This document shows positions 53,301-64,000 of a stretch of DNA of 64,000 nucleotides, piece by piece. Origin of the DNA: Struthidea cinerea (lineage: Eukaryota > Chordata > Aves > Passeriformes > Corcoracidae); contig VZTI01002053.1 of NCBI GenBank assembly GCA_013397865.1, forward strand, positions 120,744 to 184,743. The letters run 5' to 3'. The position numbers were made by a program, and so were the translations under genes. Numbering within the stretch: the first letter of the stretch is position 1; each line of letters opens with the position of its first letter. The notes beneath the pieces are model-generated. The model was given only the letters and a program-made list of their open reading frames with translations. It did no database searches and had not been told where the DNA came from.

Positions 53301-56300
53301 GATTACAAACAGAAGTTTTAAACTACTTGGTGACCACTGCAAAAAAGCAAAAGAAACCAACAATTCACCAGTAAAAAGATGAACACTTGTTGAAACCAAA
53401 TGTAGTGAAAGTGCCAGTAAGAAAGAAGCACTCACTTGCAGTTACTGCCTAGCAATTTTTTTACACTAGACACAAAAAATCAGAAAAGAATATAAGCAAC
53501 CAATTCTTTCAGTTCTAACAAAGGGGAAAACTAGCTGAAAACTTTCTTACTAGTAATTTGACAGAGGCTGAGACAAAGGAATATAAACGTCCATAATCAT
53601 AAGCATTATAATATCATCTTAAGTTGTAAGGAAGTAATCAACAGAAGAGAAGACAAGAGAACCAGAGAGATGCTTTAATAGGGAGCAGAAAGAACCTGAA
53701 AAATAAGTCCCAGGGAATCTTCTCAACAATTGTTGAAGAATCCAATCTTCACTGTTATAGTGAAGAAAAAATCCATCTGTTTCCACTGGGCAATTTTTGC
53801 ATATTACCAATAAATTAGATTTTGAGTAATAATTATGGTGGTGACTAACCTTTATTTTTACACAGCAAAGAGATACACATTCGAATTAAGAAGAAAAAAG
53901 AAATCTCAAAACTGTACAAATGGCCCCAAGAAGAGTCTCAGGTTTGCATGTAAATAACCAAAATTTATTTAATAGTGTGATCATCCATTAATGGGAACAC
54001 AGACTGATACCACAAAATTTTCACAAATTCCTTAAAATTCTTGAAAGAAAATCCCTTACAAAGTCCGGACCACAATCGTCTCTTGGTGCAGTTCTGTCAG
54101 CCAGGCAGGAGAGAAGGTGTAAACCCTGGCAGAAGAGGTTAATACAGATGCACTGCCAGCAAAAATGTACATGTACCCTCATGTCTTCATCAATTTGAAG
54201 AGGAAGGAAGAGTTGCCCTAATGGCATGCTGGTAGAATATTTAGGTCAGCTCTATAATACGCTGTTATTATAACATACTGCCTACTGCCTGTGTAATATG
54301 ATGGTATCCTTCCTGTGGTAACAAAATCCTATCATACACTTGATACTAAAAATCACCTTTTTTTTTGAAAGCAGCTTGAACAGATGTATTTGTTCAGAGA
54401 AATAAAATACTGTGAAGTGGCTGAAAACGTTGGGTGCATTGTCAGATCAATTCTCTTGATTCTCTTTTAAAACTATTATTTTGGCCTGAAATTATGAAAA
54501 ATGAAACAAAAATATGAAAAAATACTCTCCAAGTGAAGAACATTGAGAATGTATTATCATATGTCATAACATCACCTCTATGTTATCATATCTGAGAAGC
54601 CCAAACCTGACAGTACAAACCTAAAAACAAATCTAGCTTTGCTCCCACAGAATAGCAGGAAAATTTTGGACCACTTGGATCTAACTCTGCTCCTCAGATT
54701 CCTCTGCTGAATTTCTAGTGATCATATAACGCCACACTACTGGGCTGTCTCAAAAAGCACACAAGCACTCAGGGTGCCTCCACAGACTAAGCCAACATAA
54801 ATGGCTCCTATGCTTTGTGCAATAAACAGGAAAACACAAGACAGAAAACTTGACTGAATTCTGAAACATAAGCATGAAACGTGATAAATTCTGAGCTGCA
54901 CAGAAGACAAGACTGCAAAATGCAAGCAGAGTGGATGGACCACAAGACCACCTAGATACCAACAAATTGTCCTGAGCACCCCTTAGTGTAGCATTGCACC
55001 TGCATTTTCACCATGGAAAAAAAATTGCATTAATTATCTGGTTCTAAAAATGAAAAACCCTTCAAAGAAGTTGAACCTGAAACATTTTTTCAATTTGAAC
55101 ATGACAAAAATAAAGCATTACATACATGAGCTGGAGACTTTGTAAACAAAACCCCACCTTTCCATCTGAAATGAAGGAACAAAATGTAAGAGAATTTGTT
55201 CAAATTTGTTTAACCGGATTCTTCCAGAGAATCTTTCCCAGATTTTTCCAAAAATCACTGTTTTTAAATAGAGTCAAGGATGTCTGAAATAACTGACCTA
55301 GCACAGCTCCATAGATGCTAAGACATAAATAATCTGCTTGCAAATACTCAATGGAAAAAGGCACAGAAATGGTCAAAAAGGCATTCAGTAAAATTAAGCT
55401 TACACATAATTTTTATGCAGAAGTCAATTATAGAAAATTTTTTCCAAACTTGTTAATATTATGCATTGTAGATTTTTGACAGGTTTCATACTAGGTTATT
55501 GTAATAAATAAACAGGCTAGTAATTATCATTCTTCTTTTAATGCTTGTAATAAATAAACAAAAAGGTAGTAATTCATTCTTGGTTTAATGCTGTAAACCC
55601 TAATTTTATAGTTGATAATGTGTGATTTAGAGTTCTTACTTATTTTTCTTTCGCTATTACTTTGATGTCAAAATAATTATACATGGAAAATTTATTTTCT
55701 AAATATTCTTCTGCTTTTACACACAAGTCAGTTACTAAGATTTTGGATGTTGCTTTAAGTCCAAACAAGGTGACAGAACCATCCGTCTCGTGTTGGAGTA
55801 TTTGCCTGCAGATCAGAGTCTGTGTGAGAGCTCAGATCAGATCTAAGTTACTTACTACAGAGCACCTCTGGGTCCGGGCAGGTCTGGTAAACCTACGCAG
55901 ACCCCCCGGGATCTGACTGCTGGAAAGTGTTACAACCTGAGAGGTGGACAGAGACCACATGCCATGTGTGTGTGCGCAGTGCTTGAAAGGAGTGGATAAT
56001 GACTTACCTTTGAGGTCCTCAGTAAGGAACTCTTCTTTAAGTAAAACCAAAGAACCAATCGTATCTGTTACACTGGAGCCTATCAGTCGCCTATCATTTT
56101 GTTATTACCAACTCTTAAATGTACGATGATCTTTACGGCTTGTTTTGTTTTTGCAGCTACCAGATTTCATTGCCCTTCCTTTGTGATTAAATTTAACTGT
56201 ATTATAACAGCTATAATCGTTTTAGTTAGAATATTTTTTGTACAGTTTAAGGCACTTACCTTTCCTTTTAACTACTTCTTTGTAAAGTTCCCGAGTAGAT

Positions 56301-59300
56301 CAATTTGTTGTTTTGTTGTCTTTTTTTTTTTTCTTATCTGGAAGCATTAGAAGCTGGAACACAAACCCTTTCTGCATTTGAAGTACAATCACAGAGCACA
56401 TGTGTATTCTACTATAATAATTGAATTATCCTGCTGATCAGCTCCTGTTGCTTTTTCTTTTAATTCTGGTTATTTGGACTGGCAGAGTGCTAATATATCC
56501 ATTAGAGATACAGGTTCTCTTTTAAAAATGTTTGACCATAAACATTCTCCTCCTCAATGAAGGAAGAAGCTGGTGCTGTCATACACCTGACCTTCAGAAG
56601 ATTAAGAGACTTTTGTCTAGTAGGGTCCTCCATACTGAATATCAAAATCCAAGCCTCAGGATATGAAACAGCTGAAAGGTGAAAGGTTTAAAACCATTTC
56701 TGTAAAAGTGAAAGACTTTAGTCCAACTCAGAATGTTTTGCACCTTCATAGTGATCAAACTTGAAGCAGAAAAGGCAAAGCTCATCCTCCACTGACTCAG
56801 CAAGAGCATAACCAGCAGCCGGAGGGGTGAAATCCTCCCCCTGTATTTGGCACTTGCCAGACTGCAGATCAAGTGCTGTGAGACTTGACTGGACACTGCC
56901 CTGACCTACTTGGTGTAGCCTGACCTGCTTTGAGCAGGATGGGGGTCTAAACAACCTTTAGAGGTCCCCTCCAACCTTGACTGATGCTGTGATTCTACCA
57001 AGAGGCAGAGTTCAGATGATTCCTCAACTCAGAATGACATTTTCAAACTGAGAAGGGGACAGAAAGCTACTCTACTCTTCTGGAAGGAGATATACAGTAG
57101 ACAGTCCCTAAAATCCTTATCATGCAAAAATACAAACAATTTTCAATGTATCTTGCCAAGCAATTAAAGAAAATCATTGGTACAGCTGGATATCTGAATT
57201 GCCTTTTCTACAAAAGTCATACCAAGGAGGAAAGCAACTAATATAATTTCAAAATTTCTGAAATGTTCTTTAGCCTTGTAAACTGAATTATAGATCCAGA
57301 TCCTCAAAAAACAATACAGAATGCTCCACCTACAATCTACCAGTTTTTCCAATGCAGTAGGAAGCAAAAACAGATTAAAAGCTTCAAAATTTTATGAGTG
57401 CCTAATGTCTGCTGTAAATACTTCGAAAAAATTAAAGCAAGAATTGCTGTAACCCCACTGCTCATCCTTAAAATGGACATGAGGTTTCATTTATTTGGGA
57501 ACTGTTTCACAGGCTTGGGAGCATCCAGGAAGTGATGCTTCCCTGTCAATGAAATACAAAGGCATCAAATGGTGGATATTTTCATATTATAATTCTATTA
57601 CCATATACATAAATCAAACTGATTCCACAAACCTCATACAAAATGGACAAAATGAACTACAGAACTATTAATCACAGGTCCTTCATCTGATCCTTACAAT
57701 TATGTTTTATGAACCCAACTTTCAGAATTTAAGTTTTTGGGCCTCTGCATTAGAATATGTTTCTCAAACCCCTAGAAAAAAATGATCTCATTTGGTAATT
57801 TCCCTAGTTTTTCACTGCTGTGTAAAATGGAAGACATTAACTTGACTTGGCAAAGAACTCATTCACTGCTTATAAGTATCTGCAGAAAGCATAGGAAAAT
57901 ACATTAAAATTTTGAAGATCACAGTTTAGCAAGAAGAAACAAAAGATGTCTTTTTATATTTGCATTTTCTTTTGTTCTTTCACTAATAAAGTCTAGGTCA
58001 TAGCATAATTCCTTACAGACAAACCATCTGTCCAAAGTAATTCTAGAAAAGTCAGCAGTTACTGACTCTCCCCCATCTTTAGTTAGGGCTTCTGTCTGGC
58101 TCCCTGTGATCAGCTGGAAACTCTGAAAGCTTTTAGTGAAATGAGCAGAAATATTTCCTAAAAGAAAAATACAAGCTGATGCTTGAAGTGGCTGGTCAAG
58201 CAAGGTTAGAAAACTCTCATACCAAAGCAGTTCTATGTGTCTGGATATATCTCAGACTCACCACCTGATTAAACGAAATTGGGATTATACCCATAATTCA
58301 TTTCTGTGAAACACTGCAAGGAAACGCAGGCAATCTTTTCAGAAGACTTTGGGAAACATTATCAGGTTTAAAAATAAAGATACTATCATTCAGAGCTGCC
58401 TCTGAAGGGGTAATAGGGAAGCTGTACAGTCTATGCAGCAGCATTGCCACATCTTCCTTCTGGCCAACTCAAACATTGGGTTACTGTGACCTGCAGGAGC
58501 CAAAACTATGAAGAAGTGTCAGTGTGTGCCCGCATGTGCCACATCACTAATTTCTGTGTGGAGATACAACACCCGCAGGTGACAAGTGCTTCAGCAAGGA
58601 GAGATAATAATCACCACATCAAAATCAAAAGAAGCTGAGATCAACTTTATCAGTCATATAAAGGCCAAAGTGGGGTCCCAAAGTACCTTTAGGCCATGAA
58701 AATCCTGCCAAGGTTTAACAAGAACACCCTGAGTCATCAGATCACACATTATTCCCCTAAATGATAGCAAACTAATCCCCAAGCAATTTCCAGTACTGGC
58801 AACACCTCCACCTGAAATAGATTTAACTTCTACTTAACCTCTGCTATTTACAATTCAAAGCAAAGTGAAAGCAAGGACATTCCACGAGGCAGATCATAGG
58901 AAGCCAGCAGAACTGCCAAATGCTAATGTATGTCCCAATTAGCTGCAGTCGGTGCTGAGAGTGGGCGATGTATCAGCACTCTCTAAAAAGCTCCGAGCCA
59001 GAGCCAATGGGATGCATGGACAATATTTTATCCTTTCAAAGTGGTGACCTGAATATCTTTACAAGAAGTGTGGGCCAAAAACTATTGTTAGCCCCTGAAT
59101 ATTCAGACTATGGGTACAATCTCAGGCAACAGCCCAACAGTGCATAAATAATACCCAAGAGCTCTGACAGTGTAGCCAGGACATTTTGGAGCAGAAGTAA
59201 ATGAAATGCAGTCATAGCCTTTTCCAGGAACTCTCTTTTAAATGTGGCTCCTTATACTGAGAAAGTGAGGCTTCTCCCAGCCTGTTGTAAACTAAGCAGT

Positions 59301-61626
59301 CTATAATTCAGCACAGTTTTAATGGCTAGAATAATTAACAGGAATATTTTGCCCTTCTAAGACAGTCATGAATGAGAGCTGAAAGTTTGGGGTTTTTTTC
59401 CTCCATTTATTTTTTCTTTTCTAAACCTCCCTCTGCTGTTGATTATCCACGAATATCTGCCAGTTTATACATTGAATGCTGCTTCCACACGCTTCATCCT
59501 TAGCTTCTTGGCAATCTGAGCACCAAATACCTGATTGCTGAGGCACTAACAACAAACAGGATGCTTTCGTGACATCTGATCACACCTTTCAATGATTATG
59601 AAGCTTTTAGAATTAATGGCATTCCACCAGTTTCTGCAAGATGTTGAACTAGGCCTTCTTAGGCTTGTTTTAGTTTATATTTTGCTTGTTCTACACTATT
59701 AAAAAATAATGAATACAAGCAAATGAAGGAATGGTAGAAACATGACTACTCTGAAATAAAAACTACAGGCAGGATTACGCATTTCATTCATCTTCTAAGT
59801 TCCTTACATATGTCATATATTTAAAATGGATCATCATGCTTCCTGCCCTCTTAGGTCAAGTTTGTTTAACTTTTGGAGCTTTTTACCCTGCTCCCCAGTC
59901 CTTGGGGTTGTCTGAGGATTTTTTTGTGTTTGTTTGGGGTTTATAAACTACAAATCTGTCTGCAATTTGTCAATATATTCTAGGCAAAGCTCACAATATT
60001 GTCCCGCTCCCAACATGATTACAGGAAAGCTGATGACGAGGTAGCTTTTTCTCTGATATGCAACATTTTATATTATACAACAAAGCTCTCAACAATTCTA
60101 GTTACAATGATACGCTTCTTTTTAAAAAAACCTCTAAATCCAGTCTTTTGTACATGAAGTTTTTCTTGTGTTATACTTCAGGATTTAAAGCTATTTCAAG
60201 CTGTGTGTCCTTCAAGATAACGTATTTTTAATAATACTATCAAAAGAAGTTTGATCATCTTAGAATATGGCTTAGCCTTAGGTCCCATCCTATGGCTAAG
60301 TATTCATCTTCCCTCTTAATAGCTGTCCATTATTTTAGTGATAAATATTAATTTTACAGGTCTATAGCTGCCTGCTTCTTCTACCTTTTTGGAGTATTAG
60401 GAATATTACAATTGTCCACTCCAAATTTTTTTTAGGTGTATTCCTACATTCCTAGTTTCTCAAACATCATTGTTAATGGAGTAAATTATTTCAACTGAAT
60501 CACTTCGTACACTGAAACCCAATTTGGATTGAATTTTCCAATGATTTTTCAACATTTATTTACTTAATATTTACCAGGAGGAACTGACAGTTTTCCAAGT
60601 TCCTCGGTCATTTATAATGTGAAAGATATATTTATAGCCCTGACTTGTGCCCTGGGGAGCAAGGGCTACATTGGTTAATAGGTGCACACGATTCCCAGTG
60701 ACAGAAATTAAGTTCAGCTGTGTTATCCAAGGATATGATCCAATTTTAATTTTTATCTCTAAAGGGACACTCAGTAATGAGACATGGCTACATGGCTTTT
60801 TCAGTCATCTTACACGAGAAACTTCCCAAGAGACCAAAACTAGAAAGAACTCCTTGAGACTGAGAATATTTAAAGAACAATTATAAGAATTTTTTGTGTG
60901 AACCACACATTCCAACCCAAATACCAGGAGCAATCCTCTTTATGTGGACATGGTGTTGCATGAACTGCTCCAAACAGTTTTAGGCTATTCAAGATACAGA
61001 ATTTTCATTTTAGGTTTTTTGAGGTGAAATTCATGCTCTCACTATGCACTTCCACTGAAATACTAAAGGACAACTGAGAAAAAAGATTACAGAAAACTGT
61101 ATTTAACATTTGGCTGAGGTACGTCTCAAGGAGAGGACTGAGACAAATGAGTGATTTCTGATCTGGCTTCTCAGACGTTCTAGGACACCACAAAATACAG
61201 ATGTTCAATTGTCTTATCACTGTTCTGGCACAATTCGTACACCAAATAAAGAAAATAGACCAGCGCATGCATTGGGTATTATAGGCAGAGCTCACCAACA
61301 ACCACCTCGTAAAACTCCTGGAGCTTTTTCAGAATAAAATACTACACACACAGTGTGTAGTGACTGGCAATATGTGTCCACATGAAACAAATGAATATTA
61401 AACAAGCAAAATGCTGAGAGCTGCCAACAGAACTGTATGGGTTAATAGGTGGTTTTTAGAAAGCCTTTTCAGACAAAGCCTCTGAGGTTATTGTGTTATC
61501 TCATGAATCAGTTGGTAAAATGTTTTGCCAATGAATGTAAGGAAGTTTAAAGCTGTTGGCTTTTGCCTACCGTACCAAGATCAGTCTTAAGATCTGTTGG
61601 CAGACTTAACTTTCTTGATCCTTTAA
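29277..61626 (-). CDS. STXBP5L: syntaxin-binding protein 5-like (tomosyn-2), 3' part of the gene (7 exons, C-terminal 396 residues)
   Basis: Tomosyn-2 is a cytosolic or peripheral-membrane protein that binds syntaxin and SNAP-25 through a C-terminal VAMP-like motif. It restrains neurotransmitter and hormone secretion. Seven exons on the - strand join in phase: 61576-61626, 35246-35485, 33990-34350, 32863-33028, 30949-31060, 30349-30569 and 29277-29318. They encode the linker motif [12 protein letters not shown], a serine/arginine-rich stretch ([20 protein letters not shown]), the distal WD40 region ([32 protein letters not shown]), the tail and the R-SNARE motif ending [10 protein letters not shown]. 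Arg356 of this fragment aligns with the zero-layer Arg of VAMP2. There is no transmembrane segment, as usual for tomosyns. I prefer STXBP5L over STXBP5 from NRENSF, DMLGDLF, the [13 protein letters not shown] wording and the position beside POLQ. The N-terminal exons lie beyond 64,000. Confidence 0.96.
30349..30569 (-). CDS. STXBP5L: STXBP5L exon: R-SNARE motif
   Basis: Residues 310-383. [13 protein letters not shown], then [20 protein letters not shown], then [24 protein letters not shown] aligns with LERDQKLSELDDR of VAMP2, placing the zero-layer Arg at residue 356. The exon is unusually GC- and CpG-rich. The donor is gag|gtagga. The acceptor is cctttgcag, preceded by a (CTGT) microsatellite in the polypyrimidine tract. 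Confidence 0.97.
30586..30610 (+). repeat. (GACA)n microsatellite next to a splice acceptor
   Basis: Six GACA units plus one base. On the transcribed - strand it reads (CTGT)n and lies 15 to 41 bases upstream of the acceptor of the R-SNARE exon, within its pyrimidine-rich tract. Confidence 0.95.
30949..31060 (-). CDS. STXBP5L: STXBP5L exon: tail before the R-SNARE
   Basis: Residues 273-309 plus a split Phe codon. [20 protein letters not shown], then [17 protein letters not shown]. This is the conserved tomosyn tail between the WD40 region and the SNARE motif. The acceptor is tttactag and the donor ctt-t|gtgagt. Confidence 0.95.
32863..33028 (-). CDS. STXBP5L: STXBP5L exon: distal WD40 region
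   Basis: Residues 217-272. [20 protein letters not shown], then [20 protein letters not shown], then [16 protein letters not shown]. The donor is cag|gtaggg and the acceptor cttctcctcag; phase 0 at the end. Confidence 0.96.
33990..34350 (-). CDS. STXBP5L: STXBP5L exon: distal WD40 region
   Basis: Residues 97-216. [25 protein letters not shown], a basic low-complexity patch, then [27 protein letters not shown] and [11 protein letters not shown]. The acceptor is ctgttctgcag and the donor g-ag|gtactt. Confidence 0.96.
35246..35485 (-). CDS. STXBP5L: STXBP5L exon: Ser/Arg-rich linker end and WD40 strand
   Basis: Residues 17-96. [20 protein letters not shown], then [19 protein letters not shown], then [19 protein letters not shown] and VMVSPSG. 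The serine cluster is a plausible phosphorylation region. The acceptor is tttgtgcag and the donor agt-g|gtgaga. The first codon is split after one base, which fits the exon at 61576-61626. Confidence 0.96.
42036..42117 (+). repeat. (CATC)n tetranucleotide microsatellite
   Basis: About 80 bases of CATC units, with a few ACCC interruptions at the left end. It lies just left of an assembly gap. Open frames repeating Pro-Ser-Ile-His across it are products of the repeat. Confidence 0.97.
42125..42355 (+). repeat. exact 115-bp direct duplication around a one-base gap
   Basis: 42125-42239 and 42241-42355 are identical, separated by a single n at 42240. It starts attggtggccttaaggtata and ends ggcccttctg. 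This is most simply two overlapping contig ends placed side by side without merging. Confidence 0.97.
46384..46602 (-). mobile_element. CR1 LINE, truncated 3' end, reverse orientation
   Basis: The + strand begins atcatggaatcatagag and continues with ttgggctggaaggaacctt, cttccactaggtcaggttgc, ccagggatggggcatccacc and gtgttccagtgtctcaccac, the reverse complement of the avian CR1 3' region. It is less diverged than the copy at 131-350. The right end is approximate. Confidence 0.92.
50933..51103 (-). mobile_element. decayed LINE reverse-transcriptase fragment
   Basis: On the - strand one frame reads [12 protein letters not shown] and, after a one-base frame change, another reads [18 protein letters not shown]. 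The order resembles the start of a non-LTR reverse transcriptase domain, where an acidic 'L..DI...EV..AI..L' segment leads into 'NKAPGPDGL.AE'. The flanks have stops and no clear ends. It does not resemble the CR1 3' pieces elsewhere in the window. The clade (L1/Tx1-like or other) cannot be set by eye. Confidence 0.5.
55501..55592 (+). repeat. diverged tandem duplication, about 46 bp per copy
   Basis: 55501-55546 and 55547-55592 both begin gtaataaataaaca and share gtagtaatt/ctagtaatt, cattctt and tttaatgct in the same order, with small indels. No wider repeat family was recognised. Confidence 0.75.
56826..56998 (+). mobile_element. CR1 LINE fragment, forward orientation, internally deleted
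   Basis: It ends gaggtcccctccaaccttga then tgctgtgattct, the forward CR1 3' end. tcctccccctgtatttggca and caagtgctgtg at the left match a CR1 segment normally several hundred bases further 5', so the middle appears to be missing. The left boundary is approximate. Confidence 0.8.
61576..61626 (-). CDS. STXBP5L: STXBP5L small exon: [12 protein letters not shown] linker motif
   Basis: 51 bases encoding [16 protein letters not shown] (residues 1-16) plus split codons at both ends. The motif is shared by all tomosyns next to the variable linker. The acceptor is gttgtttcag. The donor ttg|gtacgg is weak, and a second GT five bases on (acg|gtaggc) would break the frame. The 26-kb intron follows. Confidence 0.92.
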
Positions 61627-64000
61627 CTGAAACAACAGAAAAAGGAGAAAGGCAGTTGTTAATAAGTAAGAAAGAAAAAAGAGCGAGGGAAAACAACATG
61701 CCATCTTCTGGTTAAAACCATGTTGCAAATTTGTAGCACTTTTCTTTTAATCAGCACATAAAGGCATAATTGTGGTTTAAATATTTTCATTCACACCATT
61801 CAGCAAAATAAATGCAATTGAACAAAGAAGCACTGGAAAAAAAAACACTACTCCACCTGTCAAGGAGTGAATGGTGTTTTACACAGCTTTGGCTGTGTGC
61901 TGCAATATCTTACCTTGTGGTGACAGGAATGATAAAAAGAAACCACAAATGAGGTTAAGGCAAATATTGCAAATGCTGGCTATGCAGCATATCACAAATA
62001 TTTAAACACCTGCAAATCAATTTAATAAGAGGGTGCAATGAAATTACGAGATCTGATGACATCATACCTCAAGATACCATTTGAAAAAGAGGGCATATTG
62101 TACAGGTTACAGGGACAGAACATACTGTTGTAATATCACGGAAAGGAAGACAGATTGCACAGAAACGAAATACAGCAGCTTCAGGACACAATGTGGTGTT
62201 ATCTAGTCATCAAAATATTGCACTCAATTTAGTCAAGGTTTAATTATTTGTTGTGTTCCAATTACGCAAGAAAATGGTAACTTTGCTTCTGTTCAAAAAT
62301 GTTTTCATTTCCTCACGCACGAGCACATTTTCAAAGATGAACACCAGAGAACTGAAATGAAGCATGTCTTGTAGCAGTCAAAATGGCATTAAATTTATCA
62401 GAAGAATGCCTTAAGAAATCTTTTATTAATTATTCAGAAGACTTAATTTCCAATTTGGTTATTTCATTTTGTATTCATTATTTTTTTCACATGGTTTTCT
62501 GGCTTTTACCCCTTACCCATGCTGCCTCTTACTAGAAGGGAACAATCAAATATTTGTCAGCTAACTATTATACTTCTAAAGAAAGTCCCATATGAGAAGT
62601 ACCACAGTGACAGGAACATATGAATAAGGAACAAATAAGGAACAAATTCTTTGTAATTTGTATTTAGTAAGCTTTTAGGTCAGAAGGATGCCCAGAACAG
62701 ACACTTACTCACAAAATCCCTTAAAATATTTCTGCTGTATTCTTTTGCAAAGTCTGCAATGTGGGAGAATTACATATCAGCCAGCACCTATGTTAGATGT
62801 TTTTCTTTTTCTCTTTACGGATGAGTAGTGGAACCCATGAGGCTCTTGAGCAGTATTTTGCTATCAGTAGAACCAGCATAGCCCTCCCAGTAACCCATCT
62901 GCAGCCATCACTTTAATTCAGGACATGGTGAAGAGATGTCTCTGGATCAGCCTGGCATCAAAAATACACACCCCTAACACTACTACATAAAAATTCTCTA
63001 ATTTGGATACCAAGTGTTAGGCACCGACGTCCATTTTTGGCAGTCACACAAAGGGCAGTTTGATTTTCAGAACAGCCTTTAAAAAACCATTCCATTTATC
63101 TGAGCAGCTGTCAAATACTCTTTCAGACTGTGAATGGGAGGATGCTGCTCCAGAAAATCAGCGCTCTGCTATAAAGAAGCACCATTCGTGATATAATCTC
63201 CTTTTGGGGGAAAGACAACATCTGGCCTAACTAACCGTCTAAAAAAGGATAAGCAATTCATAAGAAAAACTGTAGGACACTTTACTAACAGACTAGGATT
63301 TAGAAGAGAACATTTCAGAGCTATAAAAACTAGCTGCATTTAACACCAAAGAGCTTCATTAGTGCTGCCATCAGGCAGGCTTTGAGCTTTGAAAATTGGT
63401 AGTCCAACCTCTTCTATTTCTAGGTTACAGGTGTTTGTGTACAGCAGGAATTATATGTCTTGTGTTGTGTGCCACAGCTGTTCCCAAATTGTGATACACA
63501 TCTGAACTGCAAGAAATAGCTCCCAGCTATTTGTGTGCAGCCTCATACAGCACATGCAAAGTCTGGACTTTCTGTTTCCTCTGGAGTCTACAAAGGCTTG
63601 GTTTGGGAGCTGCCACAGCTGTCACATGACAATTGCACACTCTTCACATGGCAATCACATGGCTGGACACTGATGCACTGGGACACAGCATGGATCAGTT
63701 CACAGACCACATATTTGAGGGTAAAAACAACAGAAGCAGCTGGTTGCTTTTATGCTTTACTGTGATTGAAGCTGTCTATATTAATTTTTAAAATTGACTT
63801 TTAACAATTAATAATATCCACATTCTGATCAGTTTATGTAACCTGTTTTTAGTACGTAAATCATGCACATTTTACTCTCTTTACATTTGTTACAAAGGAG
63901 GATCATGCATGTAAGCCTATCTTGCTGATAAAGCGTTTGAAAACCAGTTTAATTTGAGAATGGAGTATAAAGGTTCGAGGGCCAGCAGAGTTGTCTGCTA
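61627..64000 (-). other. STXBP5L intron upstream of the KLSLPTDLK exon
   Basis: No further exon was recognised on either strand up to the window edge. A 9-base inverted repeat lies just to its left, at 61341-61361. The sequence is AT-rich and otherwise featureless by eye. Confidence 0.6.

Larger units (their letters stand above)
35486..61575 (-). other. STXBP5L large intron, 26,090 bases
   Basis: Lies between the KLSLPTDLK exon and the Ser/Arg-rich exon. It holds two CR1 fragments, a LINE reverse-transcriptase relic, a (CATC)n microsatellite, a one-base gap with a duplicated flank, a diverged tandem duplication and several T or A runs, the longest around 47430-47449. Tomosyn genes are known for alternative splicing in this linker, so small cassette exons could be hidden here; two weak candidates are listed in the findings. 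Confidence 0.8.

Noticed and set aside
56226..56290. Strong donor ggaaag|gtaagtgcc on the - strand with short in-phase blocks before it
   Set aside because: There is no pyrimidine tract before the possible acceptors; the upstream side on that strand is A-rich.
61850..61915. Exon-like block on the - strand between caccacaag and ccttgacag
   Set aside because: All three frames contain a stop, so it does not fit as the exon before KLSLPTDLK.
1..64000. Search for CRISPR arrays, bacterial operons, prophage, tRNA or rRNA genes
   Set aside because: None was seen. The window is vertebrate nuclear DNA with spliced genes, and I found no convincing tRNA or snoRNA.

Overview
This window is from a vertebrate nuclear genome, almost certainly a bird. 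It has large GT-AG introns, long AT-rich non-coding stretches, short microsatellites, and three truncated CR1 LINE copies with the typical avian CR1 3' end. No bacterial or viral gene organisation is visible. I cannot name the species. Every coding segment I can support belongs to the 3' half of one of two genes arranged tail to tail: POLQ (DNA polymerase theta) on the + strand, and STXBP5L (tomosyn-2) on the - strand. As I recall, human chromosome 3q13.33 has the same neighbours in the same orientation.

Positions 1-21,205: the last 14 coding exons of POLQ. By count they match human exons 17-30. They encode 715 residues covering the degenerate exonuclease-like domain and the complete family-A polymerase domain. 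All reading-frame phases agree across the 13 introns. Motif A (Asp455 of this fragment), the O-helix and motif C (Asp665-Glu666) are intact. Motif A to motif C spans 210 residues, the same as human D2330 to D2540. The stop codon is at 20834-20836, and an ATTAAA polyadenylation signal lies about 345 bases further on.

Positions 21,206-29,276: convergent intergenic DNA, then a probable 3' UTR of STXBP5L about 4.5 kb long, read on the - strand. It would end near an AATAAA at 24731-24736. No other gene was recognised here.

Positions 29,277-61,626: seven STXBP5L exons on the - strand, encoding the last 396 residues. These run from the end of the variable linker through the distal part of the tomosyn WD40 region and the tail to the C-terminal R-SNARE motif. 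An intron of 26,090 bases separates the first two of these exons. It contains CR1 fragments, a (CATC)n microsatellite, a one-base assembly gap flanked by an exact 115-bp duplicate, a decayed LINE reverse-transcriptase relic and an unexplained exon-like open frame on the opposite strand. Positions 61,627-64,000 are more STXBP5L intron.

The two genes are neighbours but do not act together. POLQ performs theta-mediated end joining of DNA breaks. STXBP5L negatively regulates SNARE-dependent exocytosis. I found no novel multi-gene system. The items most worth checking are the duplicated assembly gap, a tandem splice donor inside POLQ insertion loop 3, a (CTGT) microsatellite in the polypyrimidine tract of the STXBP5L SNARE exon, the LINE relic, and two open frames with splice-like edges.
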